NCBI RefSeq assembly: GCF_000376825.1
Contig: NZ_AQXW01000004.1
Location: 1,736,001-1,800,000 of the forward strand
Source of the DNA: Demetria terragena DSM 11295
Lineage (GTDB): Bacteria; Actinomycetota; Actinomycetes; Actinomycetales; Dermatophilaceae
Length of the DNA: 64,000 bases
Direction of reading: 5' to 3'
Position 1 is the first letter of the stretch. Every line of letters begins with the position of its first letter. The translations under genes were made by a program, and so were the position numbers. The notes beneath the pieces were generated by a model. It searched no databases. It worked only from the letters and a program-made list of their open reading frames with translations, and was not told the origin of the DNA. Shown piece after piece: positions 26,089-35,182 of the stretch.

Positions 26089-26499
26089 TCAGCCTTCGAC
26101 AGGAAGTTCGCTTTGGACCTGATGCACTGCCCAGCGCAACAACATCACGTCATCGATGTGACCGGAGAGTTCCTGGTCGGGTATCAGGTCGTCGTCGCGC
26201 GCGAAGTAGTGCAAAGCGGCGACCACCAGGCTCAGTCGCTCGGTCGCGCCAGGGATCGGAGCACCTCGCGGCAGGGTCTCCAACTCCTCCACCCGCGCAT
26301 CAATCACCGCGCAGGCGATGTCCACCGGGACACGTTGTAGCGGGTCGTGCGGATCCCAGCCTGGAAAGCGCTTGTTCTCCACACTGGAGATCAACTCCCG
26401 CAGCCGATCTGGACGGTCGGCCAAATGGCGTACCGCGCGACGGGAACTCATGAACGCAGGCGACGCCAGCAGTGTCGCAATGTCGACCTCGCCAGCCAT
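26089..26499 (-). CDS. Small YkvA/DUF1232-like protein
   Basis: A 136-residue soluble protein. The C-terminal segment AALHYFARDDDLIPDQELSG followed by HIDDVMLLRWAVHQ resembles the DUF1232 (YkvA) motif LxYFxxPxDLIPD...GxxDD. That motif normally lies next to a membrane helix; here the helix is short and polar. The N-terminal part (SSRRAVRHLADRPDRLRELI) is helical. Function unknown. It is a lone leftward gene between two rightward units. Confidence 0.6.
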   Translation of the reverse strand: MAGEVDIATLLASPAFMSSRRAVRHLADRPDRLRELISSVENKRFPGWDPHDPLQRVPVDIACAVIDARVEELETLPRGAPIPGATERLSLVVAALHYFARDDDLIPDQELSGHIDDVMLLRWAVHQVQSELPVEG

Positions 26500-26636
26500 G
26501 GCGAACCCCCTTCACGCTCGGTCAATGTGATGACTGTAGGGCGCCAAGGCAGCCCGTGTGGCGGTATCGCTTCTTCCCGTTTACTTGAGCAGGTGCTTCT
26601 GAGATGTGACGTGTGCTCACGTGGGAGAGTGTCGCC

Positions 26637-27398
26637 ATGAGTACCCGCGATACTTCCTGGCCATACGGCCACCCCGCCTGGATCGACCTCAACAGTCACG
26701 ACCTGCGCGCCACTCGAGCGACCTACGGACACCTCTTCGGCTGGGATCTCGGCGACGCCGTCGAGGGCGAATACGCCATCGCCCTCAAGAATGGGCGATC
26801 CGTCGCTGGCGTCTACGCCGCAGAAGATGGCAAGTCCCCCGCCTGGTTGCTGTACTTCGGGACTGATGACGTCACCGCGACCGTCGAACGGGCGACTGAG
26901 GCTGGCGCGACCGTGCTCGTGGCGGCCTCCGACGCGGGCCCGGCATCTGGCCGGTTCGCGATCCTGCAGGACCCCGCCGGCGCAGCCTTCGGCCTGTGGC
27001 AGGGCGGCGAACTCACCGGTATGCAGATGGTCGGCGAGCCTGGCGGCTTCGGCTGGGCTTCGCTGCTGACCCGCGATCTGCCGACGGCGAGCGAGTTCTA
27101 CTCCACGCTCTTCGGCTACCGCTACGACGAGATCACTCCGGATCTGCTGACGGCACGCAACGCGGACGGCGAGGCCGTCGCAACCCTGCATCTGGCCGAC
27201 CAGCTCCCCGACGATGTCCCACCCACGTGGAACATTCACCTCGCCGTGGCTAGCCGCGATGCGACCGTGTCGCTGGCCGAGATGGAGGACGACCTGGATG
27301 TTCTCGCGACCTTCGACACCTCCTTTGGTGCCGAAGCCGTTCTTCGTGGTCCCAGCGGCGAAGTCTTCAACGTCATGGAGACGCTCGACACCGAGTAA
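26637..27398 (+). CDS. VOC (glyoxalase/bleomycin resistance) family protein, two modules
   Basis: A 253-residue protein with two tandem vicinal-oxygen-chelate modules. The first begins HPAWIDLNSHDLRATRATYG and ends FAILQDPAGAAFGLW. The second begins FGWASLLTRDLPTASEFYS and ends AVLRGPSGEVFNVME. This arrangement matches actinobacterial proteins of the CFP30B type. The enzymatic role is not known. ATG 26637 is the likely start. A small dyad ACGTG-TGCT-CACGT lies just upstream, near 26609. Confidence 0.78.
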   Translation: MSTRDTSWPYGHPAWIDLNSHDLRATRATYGHLFGWDLGDAVEGEYAIALKNGRSVAGVYAAEDGKSPAWLLYFGTDDVTATVERATEAGATVLVAASDAGPASGRFAILQDPAGAAFGLWQGGELTGMQMVGEPGGFGWASLLTRDLPTASEFYSTLFGYRYDEITPDLLTARNADGEAVATLHLADQLPDDVPPTWNIHLAVASRDATVSLAEMEDDLDVLATFDTSFGAEAVLRGPSGEVFNVMETLDTE

Positions 27399-27462
27399 GC
27401 ACCGGGTAGGCGCGCACGTCCCGGCTCTCGCCTCATCCGGGTCACCAGGAATAATCGGCGCC

Positions 27463-28887
27463 ATGCGTTCCCTCGCCGATGTCCAGCCGTCCATTGCTCT
27501 CGGCGCCCTCGATGGCCGTTACCGCTCCGCGGTGGCGCCCTTGGTCGACCACCTGTCAGAGGCGGCGCTGAACCGCCGTCGAGTGCACGTCGAGGTGGAG
27601 TGGCTGATCCACCTCACCGACGCGGGCGTGGTGCCCGGCGTACGCTCGCTGACGGCAGATGAGCAGGCGGCATTGCGCCAGGTGGTCGAGGATTTCGGCG
27701 CCGAGGATATCGCCGAGCTCGCCGACATCGAGCGCGAAACCGTTCATGACGTCAAAGCCGTCGAGTACTACCTCAAGCGCCGACTCGACACGATTGTCGG
27801 CAGCGACTCCGACGGTCTCGGTGAGTTGATCCACTTCGGATGCACCAGTGAGGACATCAACAACACCTCCTACGCGCTCATGGTGCGGGGCGCGCTGGAG
27901 CAGGTATGGCTGCCGAAGGCCCGGACCCTCGTCGAGCAGATTGCGGCAATGGCGCGCGACCTGCGCGAGATCCCGATGCTGTCGCGGACACACGGCCAAG
28001 CGGCAACCCCCACCACGCTCGGCAAGGAACTCGCGGTGCTGGCTCACCGCCTCGATCGGCAACTGCGGCGACTTTCTCAGCAGGACTATCTCGCCAAGAT
28101 GTCCGGTGCGACGGGCACCTTTGGTGCGCACGCCGCCGCGCTGCCCGATGTCGACTGGCCGCAGGTGTCGCGCGCCTTCGTCGAGGACCGTCTTGGCCTG
28201 ACGTGGAATCCGCTCACCACGCAGATCGAGAGCCACGACTGGCAGGCCGAGCTTTATGCCGACGTGGCACGGTTCAATCGCGTCCTGCACAACCTGTGCA
28301 CCGACGTGTGGTCCTACATCTCCCTTGGCTACTTCGCGCAGGTGCGCGGCCAGGGAACCGTCGGCTCTTCGACCATGCCGCACAAGGTCAACCCGATTCG
28401 CTTCGAGAATGCCGAAGCCAACCTGGAGGTCAGCAACGCCCTCCTCGACGTCCTGGCTTCAACGTTGGTGACCTCCCGGTTGCAGCGGGACCTCACCGAC
28501 TCCTCGATGCAGCGCAATATCGGCACCGCCTTTGGACATTCGCTGCTCGCCATCGACAACGCCGCGCGCGGTCTCGCCGGTCTTGATGCCGTACCCGCAA
28601 CTATGGCAGCCGACCTGGACGCCAACTGGGAAGTCTTGGGTGAGCCCATCCAGTCGGCGATGCGCGCACTCGGCGCGCAAGGGGTACCCGGCATGGACAA
28701 GCCCTACGAGCGCCTAAAGGAACTCACCCGCGGGCGGCGCATCAACGGCGAAGACCTGGCCGAATTCGTGAAGGGCCTGGGGCTACCGAGCGACGTGGAG
28801 GCACGTTTCTTGGAGATGACCCCGCGGTCGTACGTCGGTCTCGCCCCGCGGTTGGTCGACTATCTGGATGTCTCGTCCCCGTCCTGA
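27463..28887 (+). CDS. purB: Adenylosuccinate lyase
   Basis: A 474-residue fumarase/aspartase-superfamily enzyme acting twice in purine synthesis: on SAICAR and on adenylosuccinate. The signature GSSTMPHKVNPIRFEN is near residue 305, HFGCTSEDINNTSY is the substrate-binding motif, and SRTHGQAATPTTLGKE holds the catalytic His. ATG 27463 is taken as start because the ASL N-terminus (LGALDGRY) follows directly. It lies 65 bases after the VOC gene. Other pur genes are elsewhere. Confidence 0.95.
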   Translation: MRSLADVQPSIALGALDGRYRSAVAPLVDHLSEAALNRRRVHVEVEWLIHLTDAGVVPGVRSLTADEQAALRQVVEDFGAEDIAELADIERETVHDVKAVEYYLKRRLDTIVGSDSDGLGELIHFGCTSEDINNTSYALMVRGALEQVWLPKARTLVEQIAAMARDLREIPMLSRTHGQAATPTTLGKELAVLAHRLDRQLRRLSQQDYLAKMSGATGTFGAHAAALPDVDWPQVSRAFVEDRLGLTWNPLTTQIESHDWQAELYADVARFNRVLHNLCTDVWSYISLGYFAQVRGQGTVGSSTMPHKVNPIRFENAEANLEVSNALLDVLASTLVTSRLQRDLTDSSMQRNIGTAFGHSLLAIDNAARGLAGLDAVPATMAADLDANWEVLGEPIQSAMRALGAQGVPGMDKPYERLKELTRGRRINGEDLAEFVKGLGLPSDVEARFLEMTPRSYVGLAPRLVDYLDVSSPS

Positions 28888-28998
28888 TTCAAGAATCAAC
28901 TATCGCAGTTAACCCCTTGATCATCGATCCTGGTTCACGATGAGCGCACAGTGCGGGTGAACTCGTCGCCCCACTGACGATCACAAGGGGATATCACC

Positions 28999-29301
28999 AT
29001 GGGAAAGATCCAACACGTAGGTGCACTCGCCGCCGCTGCCGTGGCGTTCTCGGGCCTAGGAGGCGTCGCGCTTGCCGATTCCGCATCGGCCGCCGACAAG
29101 TGGTGCCCGTACAAAGTGACGGCCAGCGCGTTGAAGATCCGCACCGGGCCAGGCACGAACTACACCGCAACCCACCAGGTCTCTAAGGGCAAGCAGGGTC
29201 TTGGCAGCGAACAGACCAAGAACGGCTTCCGACAGTTCGACGGAGGCTGGGCCTCCACGAAGTACCTCCAGCGCACTGGCGGGTTGTGCGCAACTGCCTA
29301 A
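28999..29301 (+). CDS. Small secreted SH3-domain protein
   Basis: A 100-residue exported protein. Residues 1-33 are a signal peptide ending near DSASA-AD. The mature part (KWCPYKVTASALKIRTGPGT) is a single bacterial SH3 domain, which often binds cell-wall peptides. Two cysteines, in WCPY and near the C-terminus, could form a disulfide. AAGGGG precedes the start by 8 bases. The role is unknown; a wall-associated factor or inhibitor is plausible. Confidence 0.78.
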   Translation: MGKIQHVGALAAAAVAFSGLGGVALADSASAADKWCPYKVTASALKIRTGPGTNYTATHQVSKGKQGLGSEQTKNGFRQFDGGWASTKYLQRTGGLCATA

Positions 29302-29317
29302 CGCTCACGATGACGCC

Positions 29318-29355
29318 GGGTCCCGGGGCCCGAGACTTCTCCAGCCCCGGGATCC
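29318..29355 (+). terminator. Hairpin terminator after the SH3 gene
   Basis: GGGTCCCGGGGC pairs with GCCCCGGGATCC (11 of 12) around a 14-base loop, 16 bases after the stop codon and before the convergent gene at 29373. No T-run follows, which is common in high-GC actinobacteria. Confidence 0.5.
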
Positions 29356-29372
29356 AGCCTCGACAACTGGCC

Positions 29373-30026
29373 TCAGACAGTGACGTCGCCCTCAGCGGTA
29401 CGGAACGTCACCGACAACAAGCCGGGCGTGCCCGCTGGGCACGAGAAGTCGAACTCGACGTCGGGCTCCCACTCGTCCCGGTCCACGCCGGGAGTGCCAG
29501 ACAAGCCGAGCCACTCGCGAACGCGGTTGGGCGAGCCAGCAATCTGCATCCCGCTCAGCGCGCATGACGAGGCGCCGTCACCGGACGGGTGGTCCTGGGG
29601 GTTGTCGTAGGCGATGAAGAACGGCACCTGCGGGTCGGCCATCAAACCCTTGACGCCAAGCTGCCGCCAGGTGACCTCGGTGCCATTCGGGCGGTGCCGG
29701 TTGCCGGGGACCGCTTCGCGACCGACCAGGCGCTCGGCCCCAGCCATGTCCTCAACTTCGACAACCCACCCGAGCCAGCCGCCGCCAGCCTCGCTGCGGG
29801 CGCGTACGGCCTTGCCAAAAGGAGCCTTGTCAGAGGCAGGGTGATCCAAGGGCTCGACGACTTCAAGGAAGCGATGGCCATCGAGCGGGATGATCTCGTT
29901 GCGCGTCCCAAATCGGGGATGCAGACCTCCGTCTACAACCTCGATGCCGAGTCGTTCTCCGAGCCGCTTCGCGGTTGCCCCCAGGCCGTCCGGCTCTGCG
30001 GCATACACCACATGGTCGATGCGCAT
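29373..30026 (-). CDS. VOC-family protein (glyoxalase-like)
   Basis: A 217-residue protein beginning MRIDHVVYAAEPDGLGATA, the start of a glyoxalase-like (PF13468-type) domain. The central HPRFGTRNEIIPLDGHRFLE is characteristic, and conserved His and Glu residues would bind a metal. The substrate is unknown. It is the last gene of a leftward run (HAD hydrolase, glutathione peroxidase, RNA methyltransferase, this gene) with short gaps. Confidence 0.78.
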   Translation of the reverse strand: MRIDHVVYAAEPDGLGATAKRLGERLGIEVVDGGLHPRFGTRNEIIPLDGHRFLEVVEPLDHPASDKAPFGKAVRARSEAGGGWLGWVVEVEDMAGAERLVGREAVPGNRHRPNGTEVTWRQLGVKGLMADPQVPFFIAYDNPQDHPSGDGASSCALSGMQIAGSPNRVREWLGLSGTPGVDRDEWEPDVEFDFSCPAGTPGLLSVTFRTAEGDVTV

Positions 30027-30074
30027 ATGAGCATCGTGCCATGGGTCACATCGACGATTTGACGAGGGGTCGGG

Positions 30075-30878
30075 CTACGCCGAATTCCGTTGGCGCTCAG
30101 CCTCATAGAGCAGAATCGCGGCCGACGTCGCGACGTTGAGCGAGTTGACCTGTCCGTGCATGGGGATGCGAACGCGGTGTTCTGCGGCATCCATGAGGCG
30201 GTCGGTGAGGCCTTCCTTCTCCGTGCCGACCGCGATCGCGACAGGCCCCGTGAGGTCGATCTCGGTGTGCGACAGGTCGCTGTCCGGGGTCGCCGCCAAC
30301 AGGCGTACGCCACCCTCCTGAAGCCATTGCAGCGTCGCCTCGGTCGTGTCCGTTGCGACCGGCACCGAGAACACCGTGCCTTTGCTCGAACGCACCACGT
30401 TGGGGTTGCCCCAGTCGGTCACTGGGTCAGCCGCCACCACCGCATCGACCCCGGCAGCATCGGCAGTGCGCAACATCGCGCCAAGATTGCCCGGCTTCTC
30501 GATGCCTTCCGCGACCAGCAGCAGCGGATCGACCGGCAGGATCAAGTCCTGGAGGGTTCGCGCAATAGCGGGCACCACCGCCAGGACGCCATCCGGGCCT
30601 TCGCGATAGGCGACCTTCTCGAATGCGCTCCGGGACGTACGCAGCACTGTCGCCTCGGGCGCACGCTCCACGAGCGCACGTTCCCGGTCAGCGTCCTGGA
30701 TGAGGTCGGGGCACAACACCAACGTCTTCGGCCGCACGCCAGCGGCAAGCGCCAACTCCAACTCGTCGATTCCGTCGACCATCGTCACACCCTGCTGGTC
30801 GCGGACGCGGCGACGGCGCAAGGCAGCGATGGCCTTCAGCCGAGGATTGGCTGGCGAGGTAAGCAGTGCCTGCGCCAT
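30075..30878 (-). CDS. TrmH/SpoU-family RNA 2'-O-methyltransferase
   Basis: A 267-residue SPOUT-class methyltransferase. The N-terminal SpoU substrate-binding domain covers residues 1-100 (NPRLKAIAALRRRRVRDQQG). The catalytic knot has EGIEKPGNLGAMLRTADAAG (motif 1), AIAVGTEKEGLT (motif 2) and IPMHGQVNSLNVATSAAILLYE (motif 3). It should methylate a ribose 2'-OH of 23S rRNA or a tRNA. TsnR-like self-resistance enzymes share this family, but nothing nearby suggests antibiotic production. Confidence 0.87.
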   Translation of the reverse strand: MAQALLTSPANPRLKAIAALRRRRVRDQQGVTMVDGIDELELALAAGVRPKTLVLCPDLIQDADRERALVERAPEATVLRTSRSAFEKVAYREGPDGVLAVVPAIARTLQDLILPVDPLLLVAEGIEKPGNLGAMLRTADAAGVDAVVAADPVTDWGNPNVVRSSKGTVFSVPVATDTTEATLQWLQEGGVRLLAATPDSDLSHTEIDLTGPVAIAVGTEKEGLTDRLMDAAEHRVRIPMHGQVNSLNVATSAAILLYEAERQRNSA

Positions 30879-30898
30879 GGGCGGGACGGAGGTCTGGC

Positions 30899-31381
30899 TC
30901 AGGCCGCGAGCGCAGCGCGGACGTCGTCGGCCAGGTCAGCCGGCTTAGTCGTGGAGCCGAACCGCTTGATGACTTTGCCGTCCTTGCCGACGAGGAACTT
31001 GGTGAAGTTCCACTTGATGCGGTTGCCGAGGACGCCGCCCTTTTCGCTGCGAAGCCAAGCAAACAACGGGTGGGCGTCGTCGCCATTCACGTCGACCTTG
31101 GCATACATCGGGAAGGTGACGCCGTAGTTCTTCTCGCAGAACGCACCGATTTCGTCAGCCTCGCCAGGCTCCTGGCTACCGAACTGGTTGCAGGGAAAGC
31201 CGAGCACGACAAGGCCCTGGTCGCGGAACTCCTGATAGAGGTTCTCGAGGCCCTCGTATTGCGGGGTGAATCCGCACTTGCTCGCGGTGTTGACGACGAG
31301 CACGACCTGACCCGCGTAGTCAGCGAGCGCTGATTCGGCACCCTCAAGGGTGGTGGCGGTGAAGTCGTTGATGGTCGTCAT
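30899..31381 (-). CDS. Glutathione peroxidase-family thiol peroxidase
   Basis: A 160-residue peroxidase. The peroxidatic residue is Cys in NTASKCGFTPQY, encoded by a normal TGC rather than a selenocysteine codon. FPCNQFGSQEPG and WNFTKFLV complete the catalytic tetrad regions. In actinobacteria such enzymes usually take electrons from thioredoxin rather than glutathione. Its start overlaps the upstream HAD gene's stop by 4 bases, so the two are coupled. Confidence 0.92.
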   Translation of the reverse strand: MTTINDFTATTLEGAESALADYAGQVVLVVNTASKCGFTPQYEGLENLYQEFRDQGLVVLGFPCNQFGSQEPGEADEIGAFCEKNYGVTFPMYAKVDVNGDDAHPLFAWLRSEKGGVLGNRIKWNFTKFLVGKDGKVIKRFGSTTKPADLADDVRAALAA

Positions 31382-32199
31382 GGTGTCGAGTCTAGGCCGG
31401 GGCCCTCCGCGGCCAGGAAAGCCTCCAACACGACCGCGAGCCCGTCGTCCTCGACCGTTGCGGTGACCTCATCGGCCACGTCCTGAACTTCTTGGGGTGC
31501 TTGCCCCATGGCGACCCCCCGCGCAGCCCACTGCAACATCTCCACGTCGTTGCGCTGGTCTCCCACCGCGAGAGTGTGCGCGGCGCCGACACCAAGGTCG
31601 GTACGGATGTCCTCCAGCGCCGAGGCCTTCGAGACTCCGTCGGGATTGATGTCGAGCCAGGCCGTGAATCCGACGGCGTAGTTGACGCCATGCAGTCCGA
31701 TCCGCTCGGCGAGCGCCACGAAGTCCTCGGCGGTGCCGCTCGGTGATCGGAAAGTCACCCGGGTGGCGGGGTGAGCGCCCAGTTCATCCCACTCGACTTC
31801 GATCTGATCGGCCATCAGCTCACCGTCCGGAAAGCGGGCGCTGACCAAGTGACCGATGCCGGGTACTTCGACCGCAACCAACGCATCCGGCCAGGTTCCG
31901 CGGAGCCGACCCAGCACCGGCGCAGGGTCGAAGGTGGTGGCCTGAAGGAGCGTGAAGTCACCCTCCACGCCGGGGTCGAGCAGGATCGTGATGGCCCCGT
32001 TGGCGCATACCGCCGGACCATGCGTCAGCCCGAGTTCAGCGGCAATGGGCAGGGTCGCAGAGGTCGAACGCCCCGTCGCCAAGACCACATGATGCCCCGC
32101 GTCAGCAACCGCGCGGATGGCGGCGCGAACACGATCACTCAGATGACCGTCGAAATGGATCGTGGTGCCATCAATGTCGAGAGCGATGAGCCAAGGCAC
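31378..32199 (-). CDS. HAD hydrolase, Cof/IIB type
   Basis: A 273-residue sugar-phosphatase-like HAD protein. Motif I is ALDIDGTTI, motif II ATGRS, and motif IV VGDQRNDVEML. The large C2 cap between them is typical of Cof-type (IIB) enzymes that hydrolyse sugar phosphates or FMN-like substrates. VSKASALEDI is the conserved Lys region. It leads a four-gene leftward run. Confidence 0.85.
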   Translation of the reverse strand: MPWLIALDIDGTTIHFDGHLSDRVRAAIRAVADAGHHVVLATGRSTSATLPIAAELGLTHGPAVCANGAITILLDPGVEGDFTLLQATTFDPAPVLGRLRGTWPDALVAVEVPGIGHLVSARFPDGELMADQIEVEWDELGAHPATRVTFRSPSGTAEDFVALAERIGLHGVNYAVGFTAWLDINPDGVSKASALEDIRTDLGVGAAHTLAVGDQRNDVEMLQWAARGVAMGQAPQEVQDVADEVTATVEDDGLAVVLEAFLAAEGPGLDSTP

Positions 32200-32259
32200 G
32201 CCCCAACCTTATCGCCGGTCGAGCCGGCAACTATTGCGGCGTTGGCCGCGGTCGGGACC

Positions 32260-33180
32260 CTAGCGGCGTTTGACCAGCCCGACCACTCCGAGCAGGAGCA
32301 TGAAGACGCCGACTGCGGTGACGAGATAGAGCCCCCACCCGACGGACAGCGCCTGGTCGACCGAAGCCCCCGGCAGGGAGGGGGCGTTCGACAGTTTGTC
32401 GGCCTCATCGGTGATGTCGATGTAGTTGAGGATGCCGACGCCGGCGATCAGGAGTCCGCCAACGGCTCCGCCGATCGCGCCGAGAGTTGGCACCTTCCCG
32501 AGGGCACGCACCAGCGCGAGGAGGCCAACGATCACGGCGATGACGATGATGTAGTACCCGTCCTTGACCTCGTCCTGTTCGGCTGCCGGACCGGTCCCGT
32601 TTTCCATGGCCTGGTCGGGGTTGTCACAGATGGTCTGCAAACTGGGCGGCAGCGTTCCGGAACACTCCGCATCGACGGACTGGTTGCCGATTCCAGTCAT
32701 CGATACTGACCCGGTGAACGTGCTCTCCACTCCGGGGACACTGCTGCCCGACACGGTGGATTCCAGGGTCGCCCATGTCACGACCGAGCCGATGATCGCC
32801 AGGACGCACATCAGGAGCAATGCCCACCCGACGAATTTGCTCCCACCGCTAACCTTGTTGGTTCCGATGACGCCGTACGACTGCCCATAGGCGGGTTGCA
32901 GGCCGTACTGCTGTTGTTGGCCGTAGCCCTGTTGTGGTTGCTGGCCGTAAGGCGGTTGCTGCCCATACGACGGTTGCTGGCCGTAACCCTGTTGTGGCTG
33001 CTGGCCGTAGGGCGGTTGCTGGCCGTAGCCCTGTTGTGGCGGCTGGCCATAAGGCGGCTGCTGACCGTACCCCTGTTGTCCCTGACCTGAGTTCTGCCCG
33101 AACCCTTGACCCAAGCTGGGTCGGCCTTGCTCCCCATAGGGATTCGGCTGCCCCTGCTGTGGCCCACCCGGCGTGCTCAT
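32260..33180 (-). CDS. Membrane protein with Gly/Gln/Pro/Tyr repeat N-terminus
   Basis: A 306-residue protein. Residues 20-105 consist of imperfect [13 protein letters not shown] units. Four hydrophobic segments follow, at about 118-140, 215-235, 245-265 and 280-302. Between the first and second lies an extracytoplasmic stretch with two Cys (DAECSGTL and QTICDNPD) that may form a disulfide. Such proline-glutamine-rich N-terminal tails are common in actinobacterial small membrane proteins. Function unknown. ATG 33180 is preferred; an earlier in-frame ATG at 33234 lies in non-coding-like sequence. Confidence 0.72.
   Translation of the reverse strand: MSTPGGPQQGQPNPYGEQGRPSLGQGFGQNSGQGQQGYGQQPPYGQPPQQGYGQQPPYGQQPQQGYGQQPSYGQQPPYGQQPQQGYGQQQQYGLQPAYGQSYGVIGTNKVSGGSKFVGWALLLMCVLAIIGSVVTWATLESTVSGSSVPGVESTFTGSVSMTGIGNQSVDAECSGTLPPSLQTICDNPDQAMENGTGPAAEQDEVKDGYYIIVIAVIVGLLALVRALGKVPTLGAIGGAVGGLLIAGVGILNYIDITDEADKLSNAPSLPGASVDQALSVGWGLYLVTAVGVFMLLLGVVGLVKRR
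32893..33090 (-). repeat. Imperfect tandem repeat encoding [13 protein letters not shown]
   Basis: Short units of the form TGTTGTGGCTGCTGGCCGTA alternate with GGCGGTTGCTGGCCATA-like units on the plus strand. Each encodes a piece of the Gly/Gln/Pro/Tyr tail of the gene on the minus strand. Unit boundaries vary by multiples of 3, so copy-number change preserves the frame. Confidence 0.75.
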
Positions 33181-33251
33181 AGTGCTCCCATCACGTGTCA
33201 CTTCCCGCGCGCAACCTAGCACCGGGCAGGCCAAACCGCCTATGGAATCGA

Positions 33252-33270
33252 CGCAGCGCAGACCGCTGCG
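33252..33270 (-). terminator. Hairpin after serS
   Basis: CGCAGCG and CGCTGCG form a perfect 7-base stem around CAGAC, 35 bases past the serS stop in the direction of transcription. There is no T-run. It may end the serS transcript. Confidence 0.4.
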
Positions 33271-33304
33271 GTTCCCTCGCTCGACGCCGCGGGTGCCCGA
33301 TGCC

Positions 33305-34612
33305 CTACAGCGGCGTCAGGACGTCCGTGCCGAGATAGGGCTGCAGCACCCGGGGAACTCGAACCGATCCGTCCGCTTGCTGATGATTTTCCAGCAACGC
33401 GACGATCGGTCGGGTGTCGGTGAGCATGGTGCCGTTGAGGGTCGCGACATAGTCGGTCTTGCCCTCCTCGGTGCGGTAGCGGATCCCCAGACGACGGGCC
33501 TGGAACTGCGTCGTGTTCGAGGTCGAGGTCAGTTCGCGGTACTTGCCCTGCGTCGGCACCCACGCCTCGCAGTCGTACTTGCGCGCGGCCGACCCGCCGA
33601 GGTCGCCGGCAGCGACGTCGATGACGCGATAGGGCAACTCCAACCCGTCGAGGAGGCGCTTCTCAATGCGCAGCAGATTGTCATGCTCGGCGACGGCGTC
33701 TTCCGGCCTGCAGTAGATGAACATCTCGGTCTTGGTGAACTGGTGCACCCGGAAGATCCCGCGAGTGTCCTTGCCGTAGGAGCCTGCCTCCTTGCGGTAG
33801 CAGGTGGAGGTCGCCGTGTAGCGCAGCGGCCCGCCAGCAAGGTCGATGATCTCGTCGGTGTGGAAGCCCGCGAGCGCTACCTCACTAGTGCCGGTGAGGT
33901 ACAGGTCGGCGTCCGCCACGCGATAGACGTCGTCGTGTGCATCGAGGTAGCCCGTGCCTCCCATCGTCGCGGCGTTCACCATCGTGGGCACGGCAAGCGG
34001 CGTGAAGCCTTCTTCGTAGGCGATGCTCTGGGCGTACGCCATCAGCGCCTGCGAGAGACGCGCACCGGCGCCTTTGAGGAAGTAGAACCGGGCACCGCTG
34101 ACCTTCGCACCACGCGACATATCGATCGCGCCGAGCTTCTCGCCCAGCGCGAGATGGTCGAGCGGCTCAAAATCGAATGTCGTTGTCGTTCCGACTGTTT
34201 CGAGGGTATTGAAGTTGTCCTCACCGCCTGCAGGAACTCCGTCCTTGACGATGTTCCCCAGGCTGCGCAGGGCCGTCTCATAAACCTCGCCCGCCTGATT
34301 GGCCGCGGCCTCCAGTTCCTTGACGCGGTTGCTGAGCTCGGTGGCCGCATCCCGTGCAGCCTGCGCCTCGCGCTCGAGGTCTTCGGTGGGCTCGCCAGCC
34401 TTCTGAGCTGCCTTGACCTTGCCCATCGCCGCGCCGATGCCCTTGCTCACCGACTTCTGCTCACTACGCGCCTGCTCAAAGGCTTGGAGCGAGGAGCGAC
34501 GACGCTCATCGGCCGCCAGGATCGTGTCCACGATCGTCTCGTCCTCGCCTCGGGTGCGCTGGCTGGCGCGTACCAGGTCGGGGTTCTCTCGGAGCAGTTT
34601 GATGTCGATCAC
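33305..34612 (-). CDS. serS: Seryl-tRNA synthetase
   Basis: A 435-residue class II synthetase. Residues 1-110 form the antiparallel coiled-coil arm that grips tRNA-Ser. The catalytic core shows [18 protein letters not shown], then [22 protein letters not shown] (motif 2) and the late EVTSTSN segment; motif 3 is [18 protein letters not shown]. Length is normal and no repeat is inserted. No tRNA gene is adjacent. Confidence 0.96.
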   Translation of the reverse strand: MIDIKLLRENPDLVRASQRTRGEDETIVDTILAADERRRSSLQAFEQARSEQKSVSKGIGAAMGKVKAAQKAGEPTEDLEREAQAARDAATELSNRVKELEAAANQAGEVYETALRSLGNIVKDGVPAGGEDNFNTLETVGTTTTFDFEPLDHLALGEKLGAIDMSRGAKVSGARFYFLKGAGARLSQALMAYAQSIAYEEGFTPLAVPTMVNAATMGGTGYLDAHDDVYRVADADLYLTGTSEVALAGFHTDEIIDLAGGPLRYTATSTCYRKEAGSYGKDTRGIFRVHQFTKTEMFIYCRPEDAVAEHDNLLRIEKRLLDGLELPYRVIDVAAGDLGGSAARKYDCEAWVPTQGKYRELTSTSNTTQFQARRLGIRYRTEEGKTDYVATLNGTMLTDTRPIVALLENHQQADGSVRVPRVLQPYLGTDVLTPL

Positions 34613-34742
34613 GGGTCAAGGCTAACGACGTCGACCCACACATCTCGCGAGCATTACGGGTTCTGGTAGCCCAGTCGGGTTGAGCGACACCCGACACGGG
34701 GTTGGTTCTCGGCCGCGCGAAGCTCCATCGTGGATGGTGATC

Positions 34743-34762
34743 GATCGAGTCGAGTCTCGATC
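34743..34762. promoter_or_regulatory. Inverted repeat before the peptidoglycan-binding gene
   Basis: GATCGAG and CTCGATC form a perfect 7-base inverted repeat around TCGAGT, 30 bases before the start at 34792. It may be an operator; no regulator is assigned. Confidence 0.25.
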
Positions 34763-34791
34763 ATTCGCTCCGGAAGGCAGGGGAATCACCT

Positions 34792-35166
34792 ATGCAAACC
34801 AACATCATTCGCCGCTCGGCTGCGGTCGTCACGCTGAGCTGTGTCGGCACGCTAGGGCTGGCCGGGCACCAGCCGGCTGAGGCTTCTGACATTTGTTACA
34901 CGTTCACCTCGGCCCACGCGATCGAAGTCAAGTACGGCGATCGAGACTCCAGCGCTGAGGTTCGCGAGGTCAGTTGGTGGCAGTGTCACCTGAAGGCGAT
35001 TGGGTACGACGACGTCTTCGATGACGGCCACGGGGTATTTGGCAAGGAGACCCATAAAGCGGTCGTGAACTGGCAGCGCAAGCACCCATCGATCAAGCGC
35101 ACCGACGGCCTCATCGAGGCCCGCACGATGAACTCGATCCGGGCCGCTTGTCCTATCGACTTCTGA
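34792..35166 (+). CDS. Small secreted peptidoglycan-binding-domain protein
   Basis: A 124-residue exported protein with a signal peptide to about residue 32 (AEAS-DIC). The mature part resembles a PG_binding_1 fold: WWQCHLKAIGYDD, then GVFGKETHKAVVNWQRKHP and GLIEARTMNSI. The family binds cell-wall peptidoglycan, often attached to hydrolases; here the domain stands alone. Three Cys in the mature part may form disulfides. GGAAGGCAGGGG precedes the start. Confidence 0.78.
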   Translation: MQTNIIRRSAAVVTLSCVGTLGLAGHQPAEASDICYTFTSAHAIEVKYGDRDSSAEVREVSWWQCHLKAIGYDDVFDDGHGVFGKETHKAVVNWQRKHPSIKRTDGLIEARTMNSIRAACPIDF

Positions 35167-35182
35167 TCAATCGACGAGGGCG

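Noticed and set aside
30090-31127. 345-codon open frame on the plus strand
   Set aside because: It runs antisense across the RNA methyltransferase and the glutathione peroxidase gene, both of which have clear catalytic motifs on the other strand.
30899-31381. Selenoprotein glutathione peroxidase
   Set aside because: The active-site codon is TGC (Cys) and there is no in-frame TGA.
33173-34669. 498-codon plus-strand frame opposite serS
   Set aside because: serS on the minus strand has all class II motifs; the plus frame has none and lacks a ribosome site.
34613-34791. tRNA or riboswitch between serS and the peptidoglycan-binding gene
   Set aside because: I searched by eye for a cloverleaf and for ydaO-type conserved blocks and saw neither; only a short inverted repeat is present.
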